This document shows positions 53,446-63,080 of a stretch of DNA of 64,000 nucleotides, piece by piece (the first letter of the stretch is position 1; each line of letters opens with the position of its first letter). The stretch comes from Streptomyces uncialis (GTDB lineage Bacteria > Actinomycetota > Actinomycetes > Streptomycetales > Streptomycetaceae): assembly GCF_001905345.1 (NCBI RefSeq), contig NZ_LFBV01000001.1, positions 755,321 to 819,320 of the forward strand. Direction: 5' to 3'. Under the pieces are notes generated by a model. The model was not told the origin of the DNA. It saw nothing but the letters and a program-made list of their open reading frames with translations, and did no database searches. The translations under genes and the position numbers were made by a program.

Positions 53446-53507
53446 CCCAGGGACGGCGGCGGAACGGGGCCGGCCGAGTTCGTATACGGCGCCCGGGGCG
53501 TCGGGGG

Positions 53508-53801
53508 TTACCTCGGGCCGTTCACCCTGCTGCGGATGCCCACCGCCAGCAACGCCGCCATCGCGACCAGCGAGACCCCCAGCCCCGCGTACAGATGCAC
53601 CGCCGACCCCTCCCGCCCCGAAGGCGCGCCCGCCGGGCTCCCCGCCACGGGGGTGGCGCCCGCTCGGGGCGACCCCGCCGCGTACGCGGACGAATCCGCC
53701 GTCACGGCGAGTGCCAGCGCCACGAGGACCCCTGCCGTCCACACGGCGAACCGTCGGACGCCACCGCCCGATACCTTCCCCCTGGGGTGTGAAAAACGCA
53801 T
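53508..53801 (-). CDS. Small membrane/secreted hypothetical
   Basis: 97 residues from ATG 53801 (TTG 53819 possible). Signal-like helix RRFAVWTAGVLVALALAV ending at SAYAAG, a Pro/Ala/Gly linker, and a C-terminal membrane helix LYAGLGVSLVAMAALLAVGI with a short basic tail. The layout is that of a small cell-surface protein, but there is no LPXTG motif. Function unknown. It follows the glycosyltransferase gene. Confidence 0.65.
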   Translation of the reverse strand: MRFSHPRGKVSGGGVRRFAVWTAGVLVALALAVTADSSAYAAGSPRAGATPVAGSPAGAPSGREGSAVHLYAGLGVSLVAMAALLAVGIRSRVNGPR

Positions 53802-53831
53802 AAAGGTGAAAATAGACAACCGAGACCCTGA

Positions 53832-54842
53832 CTACGCGACCCGCCGCGCCGCGTACTCCGCGATCCCCCCGATCGGCGGCCTCTCCTCGGTGTCCACCTG
53901 GTACGTCCGAGGCTCGAACCCCCGCTCCCCCCGCTCGAACTGCGTCAGCTCGGGCCGCAGCAGATGCCCCCGCGCCAGCCGCAGCTGCGCGGTCCGGTAG
54001 ATGGCCGCCGCCATCCGCCCCAGCGCCCGCCCGTCCTGGTGGCGGTGCCTTCGCACCCCCACGTCGACCTGCGCGAGCGCGTCGAGCCCCACCGTGTGCA
54101 GCGCGTCGACCAGCAGCCCCAGCTCCACCCCGTACCCGACGGGGAACGGCAGCCGCTCAAGGAGCGAGCGCCGCGCCGCGTACTCCCCGCCCAGCGGCTG
54201 GACGAACCCGGCGAGCAGCGGCCAGTGCATGTTGAGCAGCGGGCGCGCCATCAGCTCGGTGACCCGGCCGCCCTGCTCGCCCCCCGCCCCGCCGGGCCCT
54301 GCCCCGCCGGGCCCCGCCCCGGCCCCCAGCGGACGGTCGTACATCGCCTTGACGAACTGCACCTCCGGCTCGGTCAGCAGCGGTCCCACGATCCCCGCGA
54401 CGAAGTCCGCCGAGAACTCCCGCAGATCCGCGTCCACGAAACACACGATGTCGCCGCTGGTGACCAGCAGCGACCGCCACAGCACCTCGCCCTTGCCGGG
54501 CACCGCGGGCAGCCGGGGCAGGATCGCGTCCCGGTGCACCACCCGCGCGCCGGCCGCCGCCGCGACCTCGGCCGTCCGGTCCGTGGAACCGGAGTCCACC
54601 ACCACCAGCTCGTCCACCAGCGGCACCGGTCCCCGCATCAGCTCCTCGCGGATCACGGTCACGATCTGGCCGACGGTCGCCTGTTCGTCGAGGGCCGGAA
54701 GGACGACACTGACCCGGGCGCCCGAAGCCCGTTTCGCCGTGACGAGCCTGCTCCGCGGCCGGTCGGTCACGGACCAGGAGCGCCTGCTCAGCCAGTTCTC
54801 GACTTCTTCCAGCACGGTCAGCGGCTCCCAACTGTGATCCAT
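53832..54842 (-). CDS. Glucosyl-3-phosphoglycerate synthase-like glycosyltransferase
   Basis: 336 residues, GT-A/GT81-like. SVVLPALDEQATVGQIV, VDELVVVDSGSTDRTAEVA, the metal-binding DADLREFSADF, and GEYAARRSLLERLPFPVGYG. This is the GpgS pattern, which moves glucose from a nucleotide sugar to 3-phosphoglycerate as the first step of glucosylglycerate/methylglucose polysaccharide synthesis in actinobacteria. A Gly/Ala-rich loop of about 15 residues after AMYDRPLG is extra. Divergent from thrC. Confidence 0.82.
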   Translation of the reverse strand: MDHSWEPLTVLEEVENWLSRRSWSVTDRPRSRLVTAKRASGARVSVVLPALDEQATVGQIVTVIREELMRGPVPLVDELVVVDSGSTDRTAEVAAAAGARVVHRDAILPRLPAVPGKGEVLWRSLLVTSGDIVCFVDADLREFSADFVAGIVGPLLTEPEVQFVKAMYDRPLGAGAGPGGAGPGGAGGEQGGRVTELMARPLLNMHWPLLAGFVQPLGGEYAARRSLLERLPFPVGYGVELGLLVDALHTVGLDALAQVDVGVRRHRHQDGRALGRMAAAIYRTAQLRLARGHLLRPELTQFERGERGFEPRTYQVDTEERPPIGGIAEYAARRVA

Positions 54843-54953
54843 CTCGCGGTGCGGACGACTATCTCAACTGTCCTGGCCTTCGGTTACAGTCTTGAACAAC
54901 GCGGATGACCGTCGCATGTCGGGGTCGCCGCGCCGACACACAATCGAATACCG

Positions 54954-55167
54954 CTCATCCAGAGGGGCAGAGGGATACGGCCCGTTGAAGCCCCGGCAAC
55001 CCTCCAGCCGGTTCTCGTAACCGTCAGTGATCCGCCGACGCAGCACCACGTCATCCGTTATGACGTCACGCGTCGACGTACCGGACACTGCGCGATGTCG
55101 CGAGGCTCCCCGGCTCGGGAAGGTGCCAATTCCGTCTCGTGGCGAAACGCGTCACGGGGAAGATGAG
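54954..55167 (+). ncRNA. SAM-I (S-box) riboswitch upstream of thrC
   Basis: P1 pairs CTCATC (54954) with GATGAG (55162). The conserved 5' core reads CAGAGGGGCAGAGGGATACG, then GGCCCGTTGAAGCCCCGGCA, and the 3' core AAGGTGCCAATTCC followed by a GAAA-containing P4 arm. All S-box landmarks are present in order. The P3 arm carries about 100 extra bases, making the aptamer about 214 nt against a usual 100-120. The GGAG Shine-Dalgarno begins inside P1's 3' strand, so S-adenosylmethionine binding should block translation of thrC. Confidence 0.88.
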
Positions 55168-55187
55168 GAGAAAGGGCCTCGCCTCTC

Positions 55188-56483
55188 ATGGCTGTTCAGA
55201 CCGTCGCACCTTCCACCGACGCCCCCGCGGTCGATCTCGGTCCCGCCGCCGCGCTGTCCTGCCGGGAATGCGGGGAGCGCTTCGCCCTCGGCCCGATCTT
55301 CGCGTGCGAACTGTGTTTCGGGCCCCTTGAAGTCGCCTACGACCTCCCGGTCGGTGACCCCGAGGGGCTCCGCAAGAAGATCGAGTCGGGCCCCGAGAAC
55401 ATCTGGCGCTACGCCCCGCTGCTCCCCGTCCCCGCCGATGTGGCGTCCAAGCCGAATCTCAACCCCGGCTGGACCAAGCTCGTCAAGGCCGACAACCTCG
55501 CCCGTGAGCTCGGGGTGACCGGCGGCCTGTACATCAAGGACGACTCCGGCAATCCGACGCACTCCTTCAAGGACCGGGTCGTCGCCCAGGCCCTGGAGGC
55601 CGCGCGCGCCTTCGGCTTCACCACGCTCTCCTGCTCCTCGACGGGCAACCTCGCGGGTGCCGTCGGCGCCGCCGCCGCCCGGGCCGGTTTCCGGTCCTGT
55701 GTCTTCATCCCGCACGACCTGGAGCAGGGCAAGGTCGTCATGGCCGCCGTCTACGGCGGCGACGTCGTCGGCATCGAGGGCACGTACGACGACGTGAACC
55801 GTTTCTGCTCCGAGCTGATCGGTGACCCGCTCGGTGAGGGCTGGGGCTTCGTCAACGTCAATCTCCGCCCGTACTACGGCGAGGGCTCCAAGACGCTGGC
55901 GTACGAGATCTGCGAGCAGCTCGGCTGGGAGATCCCGGACCAGCTGGTGATCCCGATCGCCTCCGGCTCCCAGCTCACGAAGATCGACAAGGGACTCCAG
56001 GAGCTGATCAAGCTCGGCCTCGTCGCCGACAAGCCGTACCGGATCTTCGGCGCGCAGGCCGAGGGCTGCTCGCCGGTCTCCGCCGCGTTCAAGGCCGGGC
56101 ACGACGTGGTGCGTCCGCAGAAGCCGGACACCATCGCCAAGTCGCTGGCCATCGGCAACCCGGCGGACGGCCCGTACGTGCTCGACATCGCCCGCCGGAC
56201 CGGCGGCGCGGTCGAGGACGTGGACGACGCGACGGTCGTCGAGGCGATCAAGCTGCTGGCCCGGACCGAGGGCATCTTCGCGGAGACCGCGGGCGGGGTC
56301 ACGGTCGGTGTCACCCGCAAGCTCATCGAGGCGGGGCTGCTGGACCCGACGCTGACCACGGTGGTGCTGAACACGGGCGACGGGCTCAAGACCCTGGACG
56401 CGGTGGAGCCGACGACCGGCCCCACCGCGACCATCCCGGCCAGCCTGGAGGCGTTCCGCGCGGCGGGCCTCGCCACCGACTGA
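55188..56483 (+). CDS. thrC: Threonine synthase
   Basis: 431 residues. The N-terminal zinc-ribbon-like segment LSCRECGERFALGPIFACEL precedes the PLP domain. The PLP Lys is in GNPTHSFKDRVV, and the phosphate loop SCSSTGNLAGAVGAAAA follows. Converts O-phosphohomoserine to threonine. The same branch of aspartate metabolism leads to methionine and SAM, so control by the SAM-I element upstream is logical. ATG 55188. Confidence 0.95.
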   Translation: MAVQTVAPSTDAPAVDLGPAAALSCRECGERFALGPIFACELCFGPLEVAYDLPVGDPEGLRKKIESGPENIWRYAPLLPVPADVASKPNLNPGWTKLVKADNLARELGVTGGLYIKDDSGNPTHSFKDRVVAQALEAARAFGFTTLSCSSTGNLAGAVGAAAARAGFRSCVFIPHDLEQGKVVMAAVYGGDVVGIEGTYDDVNRFCSELIGDPLGEGWGFVNVNLRPYYGEGSKTLAYEICEQLGWEIPDQLVIPIASGSQLTKIDKGLQELIKLGLVADKPYRIFGAQAEGCSPVSAAFKAGHDVVRPQKPDTIAKSLAIGNPADGPYVLDIARRTGGAVEDVDDATVVEAIKLLARTEGIFAETAGGVTVGVTRKLIEAGLLDPTLTTVVLNTGDGLKTLDAVEPTTGPTATIPASLEAFRAAGLATD

Positions 56484-56717
56484 CCGGTACGTGACCGGGG
56501 TGGGACCGGGACGCCGCCTTCCTTGTCCCCGCCCGCCCCGGCCCCCCGGTCCCGTTCCCGCCCCGTCCTGCCCCGCACCGTCCCGCCTGTCCTGCCCCGA
56601 TCCGCCTGCCCCGACCCGGTCGCGTCCCGGTTCCGTCCGGGCGGTGGCGGGGGACGGGGGCGCCCGGTGGGCCGGGGCACCCGCACCCGCCGGTAACCGA
56701 CCCGGAAAGGCCGCCAC

Positions 56718-56993
56718 ATGAGCGTCAACGTCCGTATCCCGACCATTCTGCGCACCTACACCGGCGGCAAGGCCGAGGTGCCCGCCGAGGGCGCGACCCT
56801 CGGTGAGGTCATCGCCGACCTGGAGAAGAACCACCACGGAATCGCCGCGCGCGTCCTGGACGACCAGGGCAATCTGCGCCGCTTCGTGAACGTCTACGTC
56901 AACGACGACGACGTCCGTTTCGAGCAGGGTCTCTCGACGGCCACGCCCGACGGCGCGGGTGTGTCGATCATCCCGGCGGTCGCCGGCGGCTGA
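56718..56993 (+). CDS. CysO-like sulfur-carrier protein (MoaD/ThiS fold)
   Basis: 91 residues ending in VAGG, the di-glycine that is thiocarboxylated. VSVRIPTILRTY opening, LGEVIADLEKNHHGIAARVL and RFVNVYVNDDDVRFEQGL are very close, as I recall, to M. tuberculosis CysO, which feeds sulfur to the cysteine synthase CysM. MoaD for molybdopterin is the alternative, less likely from sequence. The gene sits 234 bp after thrC; cysM is not in the window. That gap is C-rich with no gene. Confidence 0.85.
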   Translation: MSVNVRIPTILRTYTGGKAEVPAEGATLGEVIADLEKNHHGIAARVLDDQGNLRRFVNVYVNDDDVRFEQGLSTATPDGAGVSIIPAVAGG

Positions 56994-57441
56994 GCCCCGC
57001 CCGTACTCCTGGTGACCGCTCACGGTGTGTCACCGTCCGCGCCCCCTCCGCGAAAGACGCGGAGGGGGCGATTCTCTGGTCAATTCTCCAGGGTTGAACG
57101 CGATAGAGTTGGGGAAAAGGCCGCGCCGCCCGTGCCGAACTCAGATGAGTTATTTGGCCGCGCGCCGATAAGAAGTAGCCAAAGAGCTTTGCCGAAGTAT
57201 TCCTTTCGCGGCATTTGCCGGGCCCGACTTGCCCTGAATTCAAGTCAATTCGCCGGAAATCTCCGATCGGTCGTGCCCGGATTTCTCGTCCGATTGACCT
57301 GTTGCAGACGGCAGTTGGACAGATACATTCAGCGGCGGTCGACGCGTTCCGGCGCACACCCCCAGCCGATGAGGGGTGGAGGTCTGACCCGGGCCCGCGA
57401 AGTGCGGTCCTGTGCAAGGGCCAGTAATAGGGGAGTTAGGC

Positions 57442-57645
57442 ATGGCTCAGGGCACCGTCAAGTGGTTCAACGCGGAGAAGGGCTACGGCTTCATCGCGGT
57501 CGACGGTGGTGCGGATGTTTTCGTCCACTACAGCGCCATCCAGATGGACGGGTACCGCACCCTGGAAGAGGGCCAGCGGGTCGAGTTCGAGATCTCGCAA
57601 GGTCAGAAAGGGCCGCAGGCGGACATGGTCCGCTTGGCTGTCTGA
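57442..57645 (+). CDS. Cold-shock domain protein
   Basis: 67 residues, a single CSD. RNP1 is KGYGFIAV and RNP2 DVFVHYSAI, after [14 protein letters not shown] chaperone that melts secondary structure. ATG 57442 behind GGGGAG. It has a long upstream region (57001-57441) that is clearly AT-richer than the surroundings, probably a structured 5' untranslated region as usual for cold-shock genes; no gene is visible in it. Confidence 0.95.
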   Translation: MAQGTVKWFNAEKGYGFIAVDGGADVFVHYSAIQMDGYRTLEEGQRVEFEISQGQKGPQADMVRLAV

Positions 57646-57675
57646 GGCGCGCGTCGACGGACGGCAAGCGACCTG

Positions 57676-57716
57676 GTGAAGGGGTCCGCACCCGATGAGG
57701 GGGCGGGCCCCTTCAC
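57676..57716 (+). terminator. Terminator of cold-shock gene
   Basis: GTGAAGGGGTCCGC at 57676 pairs with GCGGGCCCCTTCAC ending at 57716, a 14-bp stem with one G-T pair, 30 bp after the stop. Confidence 0.85.
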
Positions 57717-57897
57717 TCTCTGTCGCCCCGGCCCCGCGCGGCCGGCTCCGGCCCCTTCCGGTCGGCTCCGGTCCGTTCCGGTCCGGTACCGCTTCCCGCA
57801 GGGGTCGCGCGCCCGCGCGCAGGGGGGTCGAAAACCCGTACAGACCCCCCTCGACCGCGCTACCGAACGGGAAGTCGGACGCCCTGGAAGGGGCTGA

Positions 57898-59745
<1,848 letters not shown>

Positions 59746-59781
59746 GCCCTTCCCGGCTCGGACGTTCCAGCAGGTTCCCAA

Positions 59782-59811
59782 GGGCGGTACCCCACAGCGG
59801 GGGTACCGCCC
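59782..59811 (+). terminator. Terminator of groEL2
   Basis: A perfect 12-bp stem (GGGCGGTACCCC at 59782, GGGGTACCGCCC at 59800) with a 6-base loop, 36 bp after the stop. Confidence 0.9.
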
Positions 59812-59834
59812 GCGGGCGTTTTCCGGGGAGTGGG

Positions 59835-60010
59835 GGCGCCTTCGCTTGCGCTTCCGGGGTCTGTCCGGGTGGGCGCGCTTGTTCCTGCGCCGTCCTTCGT
59901 GGGGTGCGCAGTTCCCCGCGCCCCTGGATGCTGCCCCTTCGGGCTTGTTCGTCGGGTGCGGGTCCGCCCTCGTCTTCGCGCAGTTCCCCGCGCCCCTTTG
60001 GGGCGGCTCC
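59835..60010. repeat. Intergenic composite repeat block 8 (short)
   Basis: Three motif copies in the orientation seen after other plus-strand genes (59838, 59905, 59975), with the CGCCTTCGCTTGCGCTTCC link. No core copy. Convergent gap between groEL2 and the gene at 60029. Confidence 0.85.
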
Positions 60011-60028
60011 TGGGGTTGTCCGATCTCG

Positions 60029-60307
60029 TTACCCGAACGCCGCGGTCAGCGGCATCCTGACGTCGGAGACCGGTACGCCCACCCCGGCGAGCCGTTCGAC
60101 GGCCCACATCACGGCCTCCTTCGCCGAGGCCGCCCGTACCGTGCAGGGGAACCGCACACCGCTCGGGTCCTCCTCCCACCCGATCTCGCCACCGGCGAGC
60201 GTGGCCGCGTGATCGAAAGCGTCGGACTCCCGCTCGTTCGGGCGCCGTTGCGGGTACAGGACGAAAGTCCAGTCACGCGCAGTCGCCGTGCTTCCGGGTG
60301 AACTCAT
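60029..60307 (-). CDS. Conserved small hypothetical
   Basis: 92 residues, ATG 60307. Segments DWTFVLYPQRRPNERESDAF and VRAASAKEAVMWAVERLAG suggest a small alpha/beta fold; no metal or membrane motif. I know no function. It lies between groEL2 and the MurNAc genes and ends at a repeat block. Confidence 0.65.
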   Translation of the reverse strand: MSSPGSTATARDWTFVLYPQRRPNERESDAFDHAATLAGGEIGWEEDPSGVRFPCTVRAASAKEAVMWAVERLAGVGVPVSDVRMPLTAAFG

Positions 60308-60383
60308 CGATGTGACCTCCAGGCCCGGGGAACGAACAAGCGGCCCGGACGGTCACGGGAACGTATGCGTCGGGGTTCGGGGG

Positions 60384-61862
60384 TCAGGCTCGGGCGGGTT
60401 CCGGGGTTGGGTCGGGGTCCGGGGTCGGGTCGGTGTTCAGTTCCTTGAGGGACTGGCTGGTGAAGCCGAAGAAGTATGTCGTGAGGAAGCCGGCCAGGTA
60501 CCCGACGACCAGGCCGCCCCCGTACACGGCGACCGTGACGCCGAACCCCCGGTTCCCCTGGACGAGGGGGAACAGGGCCCATCCGGACGGGCCGATCGCC
60601 GTGGACCCCACCTTCGTCCCCAGCATCGAGAACAGCCCCACGAACGCCCCGCCCGCCGCCCCGCCCACGCACGCCGTGACGAACGGGCGGCCCAGCGGCA
60701 GCGACACCCCGTAGATCAGCGGCTCGCCCACCCCGACGAAACCGGCGGGCAGCGCCGAGCGGATCGTGGCGCGGATCGTCCGGTTGCCCCGCAGCCGGAC
60801 GAACACCGCGATGGCCGCGCCCACTTGCCCCGCCCCGGCCATTGCGAGGACCGGCAGCAGCACCGTGTACCCCTGCTGGTCGATCAGCGTCGTGTGCAGG
60901 GGGATCAGCGCCTGGTGCAGCCCCAGCATCACCAGCGGCAGGAACAGCCCGCCGAGCACCAGCCCCGCGAACGCGCCCGTGGACGCCAGCAGCAGATCGG
61001 CGCCCCTGCCGATCGCGGACGACACCTCGCCCGCGACGAACATCAGCCCGTAGACCGTCACCAGTCCCGTCAGCAGGATGGTGAGGGTGGGGGTCAGCAG
61101 GACGTCCACCGACTCCGGGACCCAGCGCCGGCACCATCTCTCGATCGCCGTGGCGAGCAGCGCCGCGCCCAGCGCCCCGAGGACCCCGCCCTGCCCCGGC
61201 GACAGCCGCTGGCCGAACGCGCTGATCTCGGTGACCCCGGGGAAGACGACGACCGCGGCGACCGCGCCCCCGATGACCGGTGTCCCGCCGAACTCCTTCG
61301 CGGTGTTGACGCCCACGAACACCGCGAGCAGCGCCAGGAACGCGGACGCCATCGCGCCGAGCGCGGGGGTGATCCCAGGGAGCCGGCCGGAGTTGACGAG
61401 CAGGCCGTTCAGCCCGGCGATCAGTCCGCAGCCGATCAGCGCGGGGATCAGCGGCACGAACACGGCCGCGATCCGGCGCAGCAGCCGTTTGAACGGGGTG
61501 GCGTTGCGCTGTGCGCGGTCCGCGCGCAGGGCCGCGCCGCGTTCCGCGAGCGCGTCGGCGGTGACGGGTACGGTGCCGGACACCGTGCCGGGTGCCGCCT
61601 CGACGAGCTGTTCGAACCAGCGGGTGACCCGTGCGGCGCGGCCCGGTCCCAGCACGATCTGGTACGTGTCGCCGTCCTCGACGACTCCGAGGACGGCCGG
61701 GTGGGCCCGTACGGCGTCGTCCTGGACGCGGGCGCGGTCCCGGACGCCGAGTCGCAGCCGGGTCATGCAGTGCGCGACCGAGGTGATGTTCCCGGCGCCC
61801 CCGACGAGGGGCAGGAGCTCCCCGGCCGTCCGCTGGTTCGTGTCCGGTGTCGTGGGTGCCAT
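60384..61862 (-). CDS. PTS EIIBC permease, MurP-like
   Basis: 492 residues from ATG 61862. The EIIB domain (residues 10-90) has the phospho-Cys in SVAHCMTRLRLGVRD. The EIIC domain has about ten membrane helices, with the sugar-site segment VGVGEPLIYGVSLPLGRPFV. It lacks EIIA, so it must borrow one (Crr-type). The next genes are murQ and a murR-like regulator, so the sugar is most likely N-acetylmuramic acid, taken up as MurNAc-6-P. The C-terminal tail is Pro/Asp-rich. Confidence 0.87.
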   Translation of the reverse strand: MAPTTPDTNQRTAGELLPLVGGAGNITSVAHCMTRLRLGVRDRARVQDDAVRAHPAVLGVVEDGDTYQIVLGPGRAARVTRWFEQLVEAAPGTVSGTVPVTADALAERGAALRADRAQRNATPFKRLLRRIAAVFVPLIPALIGCGLIAGLNGLLVNSGRLPGITPALGAMASAFLALLAVFVGVNTAKEFGGTPVIGGAVAAVVVFPGVTEISAFGQRLSPGQGGVLGALGAALLATAIERWCRRWVPESVDVLLTPTLTILLTGLVTVYGLMFVAGEVSSAIGRGADLLLASTGAFAGLVLGGLFLPLVMLGLHQALIPLHTTLIDQQGYTVLLPVLAMAGAGQVGAAIAVFVRLRGNRTIRATIRSALPAGFVGVGEPLIYGVSLPLGRPFVTACVGGAAGGAFVGLFSMLGTKVGSTAIGPSGWALFPLVQGNRGFGVTVAVYGGGLVVGYLAGFLTTYFFGFTSQSLKELNTDPTPDPDPTPEPARA

Positions 61863-61981
61863 GGTGTCGCCTCGCTGGTGGTGCGGGCCCGTCAGGGCGG
61901 GGGGCATGGGTCGTGGGGCGGGTTCCTCCGGGAGCGGGCGGACGAGCGGGCGGGGGCGTGGGACGGGCCGGGGGGCGGTGG

Positions 61982-62950
61982 TCAGCCCGCGGCGGCCAGG
62001 GCCTCCCGCAGCCTTCCGTCGGTGGTGCTCAGCAGCAGCTCCGCGGTGGGGGCGTCGATGTCGGCGAGGACGATGAGGATCGCGTTCTTCACCTCGCCGT
62101 CCGCCGCGGTCAGGGCCCGGTCGACGGTGGTGTCGTCGGCCCCGGTGGCCAGGGCGACGATCCGCCGGGAGCGGGCGCGCAGCTTCTCGTTGGACGCCCG
62201 GACGTCGACCATGAGGTTCCCGTACGTCTTGCCGAGCCGGATCATGGTGATCGTCGAGAGCATGTTGAGGACGAGCTTCTGGGCGGTGCCGGACTTCAGC
62301 CGGGTGGAGCCGGTGAGGAGTTCGGGTCCGACGACGACCTCGATCCCGTGGTCCGCGGCGGCGGCGAGCGCGCTGCCCGCGTTGCACGAGAGGCCGACGG
62401 TCAGCGCCCCGTACCGTTCCCGGGCGTGGACGACCGCGCCCACCGCGTACGGGGTGCGGCCCGACGCGGAGACCCCGACCACCGTGTCGTCGGCGGTCAG
62501 CTCCAGGGCGTCGAGGTCGGCGGCGGCCAGCTCCCGGGAGTCCTCGGCGCCCTCCGCGGAGGTGACCAGCGCCGCGGCGCCACCCGCTATCAGCCCGACC
62601 ACCTGCCCGGGGGCGGTGTTGAAGGTGGGCGGGCACTCGCTGGCGTCCAGCACCCCCAGCCGTCCGGCGGTCCCCGCCCCCGCGTAGACCAGCCGCCCGC
62701 CCCGCGCCATCCGCTCGGCGATCCCGTCGATCGCGGCGGCGATCCGGGGGAGCTGGTCGGCGACGGCGGCGGGGACGGCGGTGTCCTCGCCGTTCATCAG
62801 CCGGGCGATCTCCAGGGTGGGCAGCAGGTCGATCCCGGCGAGTTCCGGACGGAACGCCTCGGTGGTGAGCGAGGCGAGCTGCGCGCGCAGCGTGCCGTCC
62901 GGGGTGTCGCCGGGGGTGTCCTTGGAGGTGGTACGGGCCGAGGAGGGCAT
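61982..62950 (-). CDS. murQ: N-acetylmuramic acid 6-phosphate etherase
   Basis: 322 residues from ATG 62950. SIS domain with LVYAGAGTAGRLGVLDASEC and PPTFNTAPGQVVGLIAGG, then DTVVGVSASGRTPYAVGA, the catalytic Glu region, and STRLKSGTAQKLVLNML. It cleaves the lactyl ether of MurNAc-6-P to GlcNAc-6-P, which NagA in this same window can use. In tandem with the PTS gene, 119 bp apart. Confidence 0.95.
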   Translation of the reverse strand: MPSSARTTSKDTPGDTPDGTLRAQLASLTTEAFRPELAGIDLLPTLEIARLMNGEDTAVPAAVADQLPRIAAAIDGIAERMARGGRLVYAGAGTAGRLGVLDASECPPTFNTAPGQVVGLIAGGAAALVTSAEGAEDSRELAAADLDALELTADDTVVGVSASGRTPYAVGAVVHARERYGALTVGLSCNAGSALAAAADHGIEVVVGPELLTGSTRLKSGTAQKLVLNMLSTITMIRLGKTYGNLMVDVRASNEKLRARSRRIVALATGADDTTVDRALTAADGEVKNAILIVLADIDAPTAELLLSTTDGRLREALAAAG

Positions 62951-62994
62951 GGGCGGGACTCCGGTACGTCGTGGATTGCTGGACGGGTGCGAAC

Positions 62995-63017
62995 GGGTGG
63001 GGGGTGGGGTGGGTGGG
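62995..63017 (+). other. G-quadruplex-forming tract upstream of murQ
   Basis: Five G runs of three to six, each separated by a single T, give a textbook tight-loop quadruplex on the plus strand (the template strand for murQ), 45 bp before the murQ start. The rest of the 62951-63080 gap is G-rich near-repeats. Confidence 0.7.
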
Positions 63018-63080
63018 CCGGTGGTCCGGGGTGGTGCGGACGGGGGGTGCGGGGCGGTCCGGACGGGGGTGCGGGGCGGG

